A DNA stretch of 64,000 bases from Vanilla planifolia (GCA_023846275.1 JAIUJO010000447.1:169764-233763); one strand, 5' to 3'; positions 22,960 through 35,600 are shown, counted from the stretch's first letter. A program made the numbers and translations. Notes: generated by a model from the letters alone, not told the origin.

Positions 22960-24864
22960 TGTTACAACATTGTGTTTGATGAGTCAAGCAGAAATGTTTA
23001 CATCTCATATGGGCTAACTTTAAGTAAAATTGTTAATATTCAATTTAGTTAAGCCATGAACTTTAAATGTCTAAAATAGTGGTCTCCAAGGCTCTTGGAG
23101 TCATGGCAAGCTACAAGGAAATTGAAGACATACACTAAAATTTTTATACTTGAATTTCTCTTTTTTTCTTGAATTTGATATATTCTAACTTTAAAATGAT
23201 GTTGCACACTAGTAGTATTAATGTTTCAAAATGTTTTAAGCTTAATAATTATTGAATTTTTATTTTTGGGCTAAGCATTATTGATGAAAAGTATAGACAT
23301 TGGTATTTGATTTTTTAAAATTATTTAGAAATTATTTTTCATGAATTTTTTTATCATAGTCATTTAGTACACTACAACACTATCTTAATATAAAATTATT
23401 TTGGTACACTTATATTAAAAAGTTGGCACAAAAATTCTCACAAAATACTACAAAAACCACTTTAGTCTCGAGATTTTTCAATATAGCATTGGGCGGGCCG
23501 ACCAGACAAGACTATTGGTCCATCCAGGCTATAGAAATTTAAAAATAAAATAAAATAAAAATTGTTCGATAGACCCGAAGTGGCGTGCGAAAGGCCAAAG
23601 GCTAAGGAAGAAGGTCGCAAGGAAAGCTGAACAGAATAGTGTGAAATTAGTGCAAAGCGAAAGCTGAACAGAATTGTTCAAATTCAAGTCAACAGGACCA
23701 AGTGATAAATCTTGCTCGAAGAAGGGGGAAGCCAACCTCTAATAGCTTGAGAGCTATACTAACCAAAATCATTATAGAGAGCAATTGCAACGCAATTTTG
23801 GAAATATGGGACTAAATTCCCATCCGTTAGTTCTTGAACATAGAACGGCAAGCGTGATCCAATAGCTAGGATAATAGAGGTAAAATGCAGCAAGTAAACA
23901 ATAGAATGACAAGCAAAAGAATCGAACCTGAGCAGATTTGTGTTAAGATGCATAAGCACTATGGTAAATGTTTTAATTCACATAATTTCTAGACAAATTC
24001 TACTAATATATGCAGGATAACCTACGTGTGATCCAATGGCCCAGATCAGGGCTACCTAGATCCAACAGCCAGGATTGATCTCGAATTATAAAATCATAAT
24101 TCAATCGGGAACGTTCATTTAAGGATCCAAATTGGACGATGACTGCTATATGTCAATTACCAAAATGGCTTGTTCACTTTAGAGCCATTGGAAGTGGATT
24201 TAGAGCTCAAATTTGAGCTCTATAAATAGGGAAGGATGAAGAAATCCAAGAGGTTATCATTTCTAAGTTCTCAAAACTATAAAATCACAATTTCGAGCAA
24301 TTTCAAGTGTATATGGTGTTTCCAAATTCACAAAGTGAAAGTTGTAAGAAGGAACCCAAAATTAGAGGTTTTTGCTTCAACTATTTTCAATTTCAATTCC
24401 TTGCCTTTTTAGTTTTTTAGTGTGCCTCATACTTCTTTAAATCTTCTTTAAATTGTTTTAAGTTTATACTTTGTCGCCAATTTTTTTTTCTTTGGGGTAA
24501 GGGCATCCCAAAAATTGTGCAAAATCCTGGGGTTTGAGTTGAGCCCAAAAAAATCTCAAGTAGGATCGGGATTAGCCGTTGGTAAAATTCCAAGTAGGTT
24601 TGAGGTGAGTCGTACAAAAAACCTCGCTTGTAATTTGGTGAATTTTAGTTGCTTTTTCCAACACTGGTTGGGGTGGATGTAGGCTCAATTTTGAGTTGAG
24701 CAACTTTAAAAATCTTTTGTGAACTATTTTACTTCTCTTTCTTATTCTTGTTTAAAAGATTTAAGTTTTAATTTAAATCTAAAATTGAAAGAAAATCTCA
24801 TAACTTTATTGACCACAATTCACCCCCCCCCCTTTTGGTTTTACTTTAAGCATAAATAACTTCA
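22960..24864 (+). repeat. 3' LTR of the copia element
   Basis: It starts TGTTACA directly after the polypurine tract and ends CTTCA. It aligns along its whole length with 15959-17809. It holds a GC-richer 64-base segment (23477-23540) absent from the 5' copy, a short AAAAT array near 23541-23560, and a TATA box at 24221-24228. The minus-strand frames at 23529-23959 fall inside the LTR and are not genes. Confidence 0.92.
24221..24228 (+). promoter_or_regulatory. TATA box in the 3' LTR
   Basis: TATAAATA, the counterpart of the one at 17183-17190. In the 3' copy it could drive read-through transcription into flanking DNA, but nothing recognisable lies downstream. Confidence 0.65.
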
Positions 24865-24869
24865 TACAT
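24865..24869 (+). repeat. Right target-site duplication of the copia element
   Basis: TACAT, compared with TATAT at 15954-15958. Confidence 0.65.
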
Positions 24870-27265
24870 TAATATATGCTAAATGTATGAAGGTAGAGAG
24901 AAGGATATTACAAACTATTTTACCTTTATTACAATAGTTCTCAATAGACCATAGATGATTATGGAAATCTTTAATATTATTTCTTCTATAAATGGATATA
25001 AAATTCTACCATTCCTCTCTTTATTGTAATGTATTTTAAGTATTAAATAAACCAATGTTGCCTAAAAGACCTCTCGATCCTTTGGTTGTAAATTTTACAA
25101 AAGGAAGGGTGGTCATGAAATGGAATGACAAAAGTCTAGTAAATAAGTATTAGATAAAAACATATCCAATAGAAATGTAAAAATTCCATGTACAATAGTG
25201 CCAAATCACTCACCAGTACTACTAATATTCCAAGGATCATGAGTAAAGACCAAAAGAATTCATGTGTCAAAATAGTGGTCCATGCATTCAACATTTTATA
25301 AAGTGGTGAAAAGTAATTATGTAATTTCAACTAACTTTTTTGGCATATAGAAATTAGCATTAAAATCAAGAAAGTCAACAAAATTCCTTGAACAATATAG
25401 CAAAAAACATTAATGAGGCAGCACCATGTATATCACGTACACCTTCTACTTTGAGATGTACTACTTATATTCAAATTCATAACCATATCATGATTCACTT
25501 CTTTGCTTCTCATTAATCTTCATTATCCTCACTATTGAAGGGGTCAAATTTCCTACACTTATTTATTGCATAATTCTATTGGTTTTTTGAAGTTCATCAA
25601 TTTATTTTCATCTACACAATAGTTCAAGAATTTTAAGATAAATGGCACCTTTTTAGATTTTTTTGGTTCTGAAATTCAGCATAGTATATTGTTACAATAG
25701 TCACATAATTCCATCTGTGCAAAATTTCATTAAAAATTATTTTAAAATGGCTTCAAGTTTTGTTTTAGACTCTTTTGTTGCCACTTAACATCTATTATTA
25801 TATACTACCATTATCACCACAATCAGTCGGTTCATTAGCAGCAATACTGACTCTCATTTCTACTAGACCCATGTTGACTCTTTAAACTAGTTGATCCGCT
25901 GGACCTTTATTGAATCATCATAATGTGCCAACCATCAACACGTGCTTACCAAATCTACAAAAATACAATGCCCATAAACACACACCAACACATCATAGGC
26001 CTCTCGATTCATGACATCTTGATCACACCACCAGCTATCTTATCAATTATTAAACCCTTATACGAAAACAACTGACCTATTTGGAAACTATTTATATGAA
26101 TTAATTTTGAACATTTTGAAGGTACATTGTTTGGTAGGATTAAAAGTATTTCTTTTAAAATTTGTAGTAAATTTTCCATTTCAAAATTTTCCTTTAGAAT
26201 TCCAAAATGTGACACTTTCTATTCCATACTATCATCTTCTATTCCTATGTTATCAAATTACTATTTTACCCTAGATTTCTCATTAGATAAGGATGATTAT
26301 CATGTTGTACATAAAGCAATCACTAATCTTATTTGATACAAGGGTGTTATGTGCAAATAATTTGATGATACGATTTTAAAAGTGCCTTAGAGAAAAGTGT
26401 GTTAGATATAAAAAGGAGATCCTAACCTTTTGTCAAATATTCACCAAAACATCAAAACTACTACAATAGTTCATAACCCCTTTGTTTGATCTTTTATGAA
26501 ATCTACTAATCACATTGAACTTTCTAATTGGTGCACCTGACCAGGCGATTTCTTATTTTGCATTCTAAAAATCCACTTATTTATGTACCTAACAACATCA
26601 TTGGTAGTTTTTATTTATTTTTATCTCTTCTTATTACATTTTAAGATTTTTTTGTTTTCTTTTTCTTTATGATCCAAAAAAATGAACTTTGTTTGCAACT
26701 AAATAGTCTATGACAACTTGTTCCAAAACAAAATATAGAATGTCTAATTATCATCTGGTGCAAGCAAACATATACCCAATAATGTCACATAGAATTCCAA
26801 AACTATTCGTTTGATGCAAGTGCTAAGAGCAACCTTAGAAAAATTTATATACGGATTTGAATAATGTAGAAATGGTAGATTCCATAAAACTATAGATCAA
26901 GTAGGCATATGATAAGTGACTCTAAAGATGGTAAAATATCCTATAAAAATGAACCTAACAATTTAGAACATTCACTAGGCATTCACCTACTCCAAATACC
27001 TTTGATAAAAAACAAGGCTGGAATGATGATTGCCAAGTTAACATGGCTAAAATAGAAGCCCCTAATGGTGGTTTAGTCCCTTGAGCATATCAAGAATAGG
27101 AAATGGGAATGGAACATTATTTCTAATGGTATGACCTTAGATAGTTTCAAAAGTACTAATTTACAAAAGCATAGCTAATGTCATATGCTAGAATATTTTT
27201 CACACATTAGAAATGTGATCTCATGATAAAACTTTGGCATTATCCTGATTATAAGAAGAATTGAA
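24870..27265. other. AT-rich sequence, no gene recognised
   Basis: This is the downstream flank of the copia element. Frames of 60-70 codons occur on both strands (for example 26127-26336), but none carries a motif I know. The last few hundred bases probably belong to the N-terminal gag or 5' untranslated region of the gypsy element that follows. A 5' LTR could not be defined. Confidence 0.35.
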
Positions 27266-27269
27266 GATT

Positions 27270-27790
27270 TTCTTATCAGCTAAATAAGTAGCCACCACTT
27301 ATTTAGATGAATTTTTTGATACAAGACAACATCTATTCCAAGATTTGAATACTATTGTTGAGTATATTACTAAAGTTTAGAAATATTAGCTCAAAGGTGT
27401 TGTATAAGTGCTTGATTAAGTGGTATTCCCCTAATTTTTAACTAGGTTAGAAGTGTCTACTCAAGCTAAGTTATATCTAGAAGTGCTACTAGTTTAGAAA
27501 ATGCACATAAAGTAGCCCAAGATGTGGAAAGATTTAAAGAATAAATTTCACATAATAATGAGATTCTTTAAATCACTTCCCAACCGCAAAATTGTTCCAT
27601 TAATTCCACTATTCCTATTACTAGTCTGCAAGAAACCTATGTCCAATCACCCATAACTATTAGATAGACCATCTACTCCTTAAGCTCAATGTTATCATTG
27701 TCATCAGAGATGGCATGTTGTAGCCCAATATCCTAAGAGACCTAAATGCATACACATTGAAGAAGATATAGAAAAGTGTTGAATTTTTGA
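27270..27790 (+). pseudogene. Ty3/gypsy gag with zinc knuckle, decayed
   Basis: At 27325-27400 the translation reads RQHLFQDLNTIVEYITKV, which matches L-L-NL-QG-SVEEYT-EF of retrotrans_gag. The FL-GL block is recognisable as FLTRLEV near 27440. The zinc knuckle at 27690-27731 reads C-YH-C-HQRW-H-VVAQ-Y, then PKRPKC and an acidic stretch. The last Cys is changed to Tyr. Stops and frameshifts interrupt it throughout. Gag packages the element's RNA. The knuckle would bind nucleic acid if intact. Confidence 0.78.
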
Positions 27791-28084
27791 AAGAAGAGGT
27801 TATACATCAAAATAAAGAGGACAAAGAAGAATTATAAATGTTAGGTAAAGAATAGTTGAAAATTGAAGGCAAATTAACATCTCTAGTACCTTCATTATCA
27901 TTAATGACAAAATCAGATTATCATTAAAAATGGTAATTTTATCAATTGTATTGGATATAATACTACCAAAATGAAAGGTTAATACTCACAGATAATCGCT
28001 TCCCACACATTGTGCCTTGGAATAACAAAAATTAAATTTCGATTAAAAAAAGTGTTGTGCTGTTTTAAAGTTTGGTAAATATTC

Positions 28085-28520
28085 TAAGGACTTATGATGT
28101 CATGTTATCCTAGTACAAGACGCCTTACCTTAAGAAGACCTCGCTTATATGATAAAGAAGATATCTTAAATGGAAGAGGAAATGTGTTACTTTCATATAT
28201 GAAGGAAAGGAGATCATGTTGTACCCTTTATTTCCATCAAAAAGAATTTCTAACATAAATATTCCAAATATGGAAGATAAGGAAAAAGAAAATTATTTAG
28301 TGTCATTTCACTATAGCTAATGGTGTGGTTATCTAGCTTGTGGCAATTATGTTAACCCTTATTAGTATACCAATCCCAACACTCATTGTCCAACCTTTAT
28401 TAGATTATATTGGAGACTTATTTCTCAATGACCTACTGGAAGAACTCCAACATTAGACAGATATTCAACCTGCTGTAAATCTAGTTTTTGGCACCACAAT
28501 TTTTCTTTGCATTTAACAAG
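28085..28520 (+). pseudogene. Ty3/gypsy protease C-terminus and linker, decayed
   Basis: One readable frame at about 28095-28250 gives RRPRLYDKEDILNGRGN, equivalent to the G-RPW-YD-DV-HNGR-N block at the end of gypsy proteases. The Gly and Trp are both changed to Arg. A YPSTRRLTLRRP stretch before it matches the usual PM-ACHLLLGRP. At about 28395-28500, LLDYIGDLFLNDLLEEL and IQPAVNLVFGTT fit the linker D-F---LP-GLPP-R-I-H-IDL-PG that precedes reverse transcriptase. The upstream catalytic D-T/S-G was not found. Confidence 0.75.
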
Positions 28521-28534
28521 AAAATCCATTAGTT

Positions 28535-29110
28535 CAGTTGAAATTTAAATTTCTATCAACTTATCATCCACCCAAATGTGTATAAAGGTTAGTTAAACAA
28601 TCTTTAAGTTATTCTCTACATAGCCTAATAGGAGTACATGTTTCTACTTAACATCCTTTTTTGCCACATATTAAATTTATTAACAAAATAATGAGTTTTA
28701 TACATTTTGAAATTTATTTTGGAGATCATCCTTAGAGTTGTTTTAATTTGAATCCCTAATGTTATGATTTCCATACAATTAAGTCTATTTTGTCTTTTGA
28801 TCATCATATCTCATCATTACATAAACATGTTGATAAAAAAATTAATTTAAATAATAAGAAAATATAAAAAGCTAGTAGATGCTCATAGTCAATATAGAAA
28901 ATTTGGTGATGGTGATTGTGTCATGATCCATGTTAGGTTCGAGAGTTCCCATCAAGAACCATCAAGAAATAGCATGCCCATTGGCTAGACCATTAAGCTT
29001 GCGATAAAATAAGATATCAATGAATCTATTTTTTATTTAAATACAATTAAAGAATAAACATTACATTTAATTTTCAAGGTCTTTTGTCATATATGGAACA
29101 ATAACTAATA
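28535..29110 (+). pseudogene. Ty3/gypsy integrase C-terminal half, decayed
   Basis: The segment starts with TYHPP at about 28560, the remnant of HPQTDGQTE. It continues as VKQSLSYSLHSLIGVHVST near 28590-28645, where the family has VN-SL---LR-LVG-HV--W. IHFEIYFGDHP near 28700-28735 matches SPFEIVYG--P. Downstream, HHISSLHKHVDKKI and a basic region with GDGDCVMIHV near 28800-28940 match the end domain (ADKHRR--F--GD-V-V). The first two catalytic acidic residues lie in the missing part. The join to the linker upstream within about 50 bases marks the internal deletion. Confidence 0.78.
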
Positions 29111-29519
29111 CTCAGTGAAGCTTTTGAGGCTTCACAATCATGGTTGAGTGAACCTATCCCATTGATACATTTAGCCCCATCTACTGAGTTGAGAGATAAA
29201 TGGTAGCAAATTTCAAATTATCAAATATCTTTCATACAAGACCAAGCATAAAAGTGATTTTTGGTGCATTAGTGAGGTCATCCCACCTCCAATAACCCTT
29301 GGATAACAAAGGAGAAGCCTCATTACCTAAACTTAAAGATGTTAGAGTAGTATCAGAGATTTCACCTTAGCTACATAAAGTTGAGCTCTTTTCCATCATG
29401 GGAGGATGATGCCGCAGCATCTCGTACATCATACTGGGGTTCTACTTGGAGGCATAGTTTTATTTAGACTCATAGCCATGCGAAGATCGACTGCCTTAAC
29501 ATTTCTTAATATTATTATT

Positions 29520-29529
29520 ATGGGGGAAG
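29520..29529 (+). other. Probable polypurine tract of the gypsy element
   Basis: ATGGGGGAAG follows the polyprotein's acidic tail region. It resembles the G-rich primer site just before a gypsy 3' LTR. Confidence 0.55.
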
Positions 29530-29754
29530 TTTATAGTTAACACTTGTTTATTACACATTTTTAGTTTACATTTTATAAGTTTGTCAAGTTATTTGTGTCT
29601 ATACATAAGTTTAAATATTTTTTAGATCAATTTGTAGCTTTAAATTTAGTACATGACATCCCTAAAATAGTCTTGAAATTTTGTTGGAGCAAACTTTGGT
29701 TAAAAATGACATTAAAAATACTAAAAATAGAATATTGGGCTATTTATTAAACTT
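29530..29754 (+). other. Possible 3' LTR stub of the gypsy element
   Basis: About 225 AT-rich bases lie between the polypurine tract and the first recognisable monomer of the large array. By position they are the start of the 3' LTR. There is no TG start and no second LTR to compare, so the call is tentative. Confidence 0.35.
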
Positions 29755-30280
29755 TGGTTAATAAATTATTCTTTTAATATTAAGTAGATATATTTATTAA
29801 AATTGACATAAGACAAATTGAAGTAATATAATATTAAAAAAATCAAATTATTGTAATTTTCAAATGAGAAGATATTAAGAGTTCATAGTAACATAACCAG
29901 TTCAAAGCATAAAATTAAAGAAATGAGATAATATATGGGATAGTTGTATTTCAAAATACAGAAGAGATCGCATGTCACATCCTTAATAATCAAATCAAGT
30001 ATAAAAATGACTTATAAGATCATCGAACTGAGTACATTAACATTTGCTTTATCTCGATTGACCTCATTTTAAATTACTATGAATTAGAAAGGAAAATTAA
30101 AATAATTAATAATAAATTATTACAATAATATTAAATAAATGTTCATTAAAGTTGAATTGAGATAACTTGTCGTAATATAATATAGCTAAATCAAGGAGAT
30201 GTAAATGTCACAAAAGAGAAGGATTAGAGTTTCATGATAATATAACAAAATAAAACTAAAAACATTAAAATTAAAATCTT
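29755..30280 (+). repeat. Tandem array 2, segment a
   Basis: It opens inside a monomer at 'ttaatattaagtagatat' and continues through 'aaattgaagtaatataat'. The hairpin landmark lies near 30018, and the monomer motif 'attagagtttcatgataata' near 30224. About 1.3 monomers are present before a gypsy fragment cuts in. Orientation is the same as array 1. Confidence 0.8.
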
Positions 30281-32639
30281 AGCTTCATCTTTCTTCCTCC
30301 TTCTAAATAACTTTTTATCATTTGGGGGTTCTTGTTGACCTTCCTTTATTGAATTTTATCAATCACACCTTAACGATAATTGGAATAACCTTCTTAAATT
30401 CACAATTACCTCTATTTTTAGCTCCATCTTATTAGATTTAAAAATTAAAATTTTCTCATGTTCTTCTACTATAAAATTGCCATATTAACATTTGTCTTCT
30501 TAAATAAAGCATGAAAGAATCATCCTTCTTCAATTTCCATGATTTCCATCAACATTGCATGCCTTAAATTCAACTTTTTCTTAGTAAAGATATATTTCAA
30601 ACATTATTCTTATGGATTTTTGATTTATGGAACATGTATGTCATCTGTTTCCCAAATTAGACCAAGACACATCCTAAGAGTTAATAAGATCCAATAAAAA
30701 AATTGAAATCCATACAGTCCTTCTTCTAACACTAATAGTGGAGTATTAGTCAACTTATATTTTATCATTTAAAAACTTTTTAACATTCAAGTTTCATCTC
30801 AAGCAACTAGGTCTTTTGAGTTAAAGCTATGAACGGAAAAGCTATTTATGTAAATGCCTCAAACGTTCTGTGATATCCAATCATTCCCAAAGTGCTTTAG
30901 ATTTTGTGTAAGCATGATTCGTCTTTGCTACTCCATAATTGTATAAAGCTTTTTGGGATATAGTAAAATGACTTTTGCACTAAAAGCCAAAGGAACTTAG
31001 ATATCAAAAATCATATTTTGCTATTTCAACAAAAAATTGATGAACTCTCAATTTTTGTAATAGTATGTGTAAATGATTGGTATTATCTTCATCACTTTTT
31101 TTAATATGTTAGAATATCACTAATAAATTCTATAACAAATTCGTCCAAATATTGATTAAATACTTTATTCATCAAGTTAATAATTTTTCTAGTGCATTAG
31201 TTAACACAAATAGCAAAACTAGAAATTCATAGCATATCAAGTTGTTAAAGCTATGTTTGGTATATCTCTCCCTCTAATCTCAACTATTGACAACTTCATC
31301 TCAAGTCTAACTTTTAAAACGTAATTGCACCATGAAGTTTGTCAAACAAATCTCAATCCTTCGCAAAGCAAACTTAGTCTTGGTGGAGATTTTTTTTGTT
31401 GTTAACAATCATTTTTTTTGTTGTTAACAATCAATGAATGTTCTTTAAATTCAATCTTTCTTCTTCACAAATAAGAGTGGTGCCAACAAAGCAGATATAC
31501 TAAATCCCCTAAAGCCATTTTCAAACACAATTTTGTATTTTCCCTTTTGCCTCCTGTAACTTAATTAGGACGATTTAAAAGGGGTATTTGAAGTTTTCTT
31601 GGCACTAAGAAGCTAAAAAAATTGAAAATTTTGACTCTCTTTATTGTGGTAACCCCATTAATTCATTAAGAAAAACTTGCAAGTTTTTTCATATTATGGT
31701 ACCTTTTGTAATTCACAAAATTTCTTATCCTCATCCATCATACATTTTAAATATCCTTCACACACTTTGGATAATAACCTTGGTGCCTTCACTAAAAAAA
31801 TAACATGAACTCTTCTTTCTTATCCAAAATATACTAGCTATTCCTTATTTAGCACTTTTATTCTCAATTCCATTTCTTAGAGATATATGGCTTAATAACA
31901 ATATAATAGCCAATCCATACTCAAAATAACATCAAATTTTACTATTGGTGGCATGATTTATCATGTAAGAAATTTTCTTGCCTCTATTTCTATATCTTCT
32001 TTAATAAATAGTTCTACTCTAATATTACTCCAATAGGGTAATTTGACCAAAAGAGATTGCTTAAATTTCTAAAGTTTGACATTCAATTTTCTTATACACG
32101 ATTATACAAAATAATACAAAGCTTCACATTCAAATAAGATAATAACTAGTAAACTTCATAAAAATAATATTCCCAATATCAAATTAGTAGATCTTGGTTG
32201 TTCTTAATGGGTGATAGTATAAACATTTTATCATCCACGTCTACTAGAAGTCTGAACTCTACCTAAACCTTGGGCACTAAAGTACATGTTGTACCTCTAC
32301 CCTAAATTATAGTGCCTCAAATAGAACTTTTGGATATACATGTTGTTCTTGCTTACAATTTTAATTATTGAAAAATGTGTCTATGTACAACTACCTCATT
32401 AATATATCACTTCACAAAACGTTTCTACAAATGCTAACACTCATCATGTTGCCTGCGAGCACTAACTTCATATATAGGAATCTAGCTCCTACCCATGAAT
32501 CAGCATCACTAGAAGTTTTCCTACCATTTTTACCACTACTATTACTACTAAAATGATGCTTTCCTAAAAGGAGGTCAGCCTTTAAACGTTTTGAATCTAC
32601 ATCTCTTATTACCAACCTTTCTTGTACGAATCAAAATGA
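30281..32639 (-). pseudogene. Ty3/gypsy gag-PR-RT-RNase H fragment inserted in the array
   Basis: Minus strand, motifs in order. The protease-to-RT linker reads FDVILSMDWL at 31938-31909. The RT start reads APLLFVKKKD at about 31485-31456. DLFDKLHGAITF lies at about 31355-31318. A YEFLVLLFVLTNA-type segment lies at about 31235-31195. The catalytic FIDDIL box appears as FISDIL near 31128-31110, with the first catalytic Asp changed to Ser. LRVHQFF lies near 31045. RNase H/connection motifs GYHRTFEAFT and IAFPFIALTQK lie at about 30890-30810. Gag-end sequence probably occupies 32200-32615. Integrase and LTRs are absent. Reverse transcriptase copies element RNA to DNA. Many stops and shifts make it dead. 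Array monomers resume on both sides at different phases, so some array DNA was lost. Confidence 0.88.
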
Positions 32640-35600
32640 CTAGTAAATCATGGTAAATCCCTTACGAATCAAATATTTAAAATAATAATTATTAATACTT
32701 AATTTGAATAAATCCATCTAGACAAGTTTAATCACATTTGTTTCATCTTGATTGGATTTTAGAATTACTATGAGTTATAAAAATAAACAAGAAAAATTAA
32801 AAAATATTATTTTAATAACAAAAAAAATATATATTAAAGTTGAAGGAAAATTAAAGTAATACATAATAATAAAATGAAAGTGATGTGTTGCTCACACTAG
32901 TTAAGACTTAGTTCTATAGTAATATAACCAAATCATAGGAAAAAATTTTAAAAAGTGAAAATTTATGTAGGAAAGTTGAACTCCAAACCACAAAAGAGAT
33001 TTAGTGTAATATGCTTTATTGTCAAATTAGGAAAAATTAAAAATGGCTTATATTATGTACCAAAAAATTAAAATGATACATATTAAAAACTAAATCTCTA
33101 AGTTTTATAGTTCTCATTTAGATTAGTCTAATAATATCTGTTTCACCTCAATTGGAGCTACATTTGAATTACTACAAATTATAAATTTAATGAACACAAA
33201 TAATAATAAAGTATTATTTTGTTATGTTATAAGTATGCAATAAACCTAAAATTAGATTAATTGAGGCAATTTAATATAAAAAACAAATTGATGGAATGTT
33301 CATATTGGAGGATATTTAGAGTTTTATTATGATATAATATAATAAAAGAAAAGCAATTTTAGGAAATAAAATAAATTGAATGGGAAACTTGCATTTCAAG
33401 AAACTTAAGTGATTGAGTGTAACGATCTTCATCTTCAAATCTTGTTCGAATCAAAAGTTCTCATAAAACATGTCAAAATTCTTATAAAATAAAAGTTAAA
33501 ATATAAAATGAATGTTTAATTAGATAGTGCATTTTGAAACATGTTCAACAACTTTTATTTTGAATTACTATGAACTACAATCATAATAAACATAAATAGT
33601 GATGAATTATTATTTTAATATTATGTAAATATATATTAAAGAAAAAAATGTCATAGATCTGAAGCATTGTAGCATAAACAAAAAAATTGACATAAAGGTT
33701 GCATGAATGGACATTTTGAGTTTCATAGTTAAATAGCAAAACAAAAATTAAAATTTTTTAATAAATGAGAGAAATTATATGTGAAAGATATATTATAAAA
33801 TACTAAACATATTGAGTGAAAAATCCTAAATCAATAAATTTAGTATGTATCAAGATGTCTCACGAAGCATGCTAGAACTCTAAAAGAAGAAAACATTGAA
33901 AGAAATACGAAGGAATGTTTAGTTAGATAAAGCTCATTAACATAAGTCCAACAATGTCTGATTAACCTTAATCAAACTTATTCAAAATAATAACTAAAAT
34001 TTACAAAATTAAATGACAATAAAAAATAAATTATTACTTTAATAATAATCAAATAGATATTAAAGTTGAAAATGAGATAAATTTAAGTAATGTAATACAA
34101 TTGATTTGAAGCAATGTAAAGGTCACATAACAAGTGTTAAAATGTCCTAATATAAATCTTATTTAAAGTGAAACATTTGTTGAAGTGATATAAATTGTAC
34201 TAGAAAGGTATATTAAAAGTTACCAAGATGATCATGCGTGACATCCTTAATTGTTAAATAAAATATGAATCAAATGTCACAAAACACATAACTAAAATCT
34301 AAGAAAATAGAATATTTACAAAATATTAAAAATTATTATTAATTAGATTGAACTAATCAAAATAAGAAGAGAAATATTTGTTTTCATCTTAGACAATCAT
34401 CAATTGGAACTACTATGGATAACCAAAGTATAAGAATAAAAAATTAAAAAAAATTTTATTTTAAAATAAAAAAATTATATATTAGAATTCAATTTTGATA
34501 AACAAAATTAATGTAATATAAGAAAATCATAGAAATATAAATTTCACGTGACATAGGATTTAATGTTACCCAAAAATATAACCAAGTCAAAAAGACAAAG
34601 TCGAAGAAATGAGATAATTTATGTTGGAAAGGTTCATTCCAAGAAATTAACGAGGTCATGCATATTAATTTTCAATATAAAATAAGTTACTAGTCAAATT
34701 CTCATAAAGTGTGCTCAAACACTAGAAAATAAATATTTAAAAATATTAAAAAGAATATTCAACAAAATAGAGCTCGTCGAATCAAATTAAATGACATTTC
34801 TTTTATCTTGATGAAACCTTATTTGGAACTATTATGAATTACAAAAATATAAAAGAATAAATAAAAGAAAAATATTATTTTAAGATTTAGTAGATGTATA
34901 TTAAAGTTAAAAGTCATAAATTAAAGTAATATGATATGACCACATCAAGGTGATGTAAAAGTCACAAAAAAGAGACTGAGTTACCTAGAAATTTAATAGT
35001 TCCAAAGAAAATATTTTTAATAAATGAGATATATTAATGAAATAGTTTCATTCCAAAACACCAATGAGAAGAGGTGTAATACCCTTCGTCATCAAATAAT
35101 GCACAAATCAAAAATCTTGCAAAATGTGCCAAAACTCAAAAAGAAAATTTAAAAATATGAATAAATTGTAAAAAAATTATTATTTTAATTTGAAGTAATT
35201 AGATATTAATGTTAAAATGAGAGCAATGAAAGTGATATAAAGGTTAAACAATAAGGGATTTAGAGTTAAATATAAATATAACAAATTTAAAGAAATAAAT
35301 TTGAAAAAAATGAGAAATTTTATGGAAAAGTGCTTTTTAGAATACTAAGAAAATTATGCATAGCATCCACAATCAATAAATTAGGTATAAATAAAAAAAC
35401 TAGTAAAGCATGATAAAATAATAGAAAATAGAATATCTTAATATATATAAATGAATATTTATTTAGATAGAGTTTGTCAAGATAAGTTAAGAGACATTTG
35501 TTTGTTCTCAATCTAAACTTGTTTGGAATTAATTAAAACTACCATAATAAATAAACATAATTAAGAATGTAATATAAGCAAACAAAAATATAGTAAAAGT

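Larger units (their letters stand above)
15959..24864 (+). mobile_element. Full-length, inactive Ty1/copia LTR retrotransposon
   Basis: All structural parts are present in order: 5' LTR 15959-17809, AT spacer, primer-binding site 17812-17823, gag, protease, integrase, reverse transcriptase, RNase H, polypurine tract, 3' LTR 22960-24864, and a 4/5-matching 5-bp target-site duplication. PR-IN-RT-RH is the copia order. Total length is 8,906 bases with an internal region of about 5.15 kb. The gag style (MASS-type start, a KETKINILTHDYELFKM block, a lysine- and serine-rich stretch before the knuckle) is typical of plant copia elements. At least five frame changes and several in-frame stops make it inactive. 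The LTRs differ by roughly 10-20% by eye, so the insertion is old. Confidence 0.93.
27270..29530 (+). mobile_element. Ty3/gypsy element with its reverse transcriptase deleted
   Basis: Gag, protease, the linker before reverse transcriptase, and integrase C-terminal half are present in order on the + strand, followed by a polypurine tract. The reverse transcriptase, RNase H and the front of integrase (normally about 2 kb) are absent. The sequence passes from the linker at about 28500 to the integrase segment at about 28550. A 5' LTR was not found and only a stub of a possible 3' LTR remains. The gag/protease style (CYHC knuckle followed by K-R and E-E-D, and a GRPWLYD-type protease end) is common in plant gypsy elements. 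It cannot move on its own. Confidence 0.8.

Noticed and set aside
24825-24833. C-homopolymer near the end of the 3' LTR as a special signal
   Set aside because: The 5' LTR has a shorter C run at the same place (about 17771-17777), so it is ordinary length variation.
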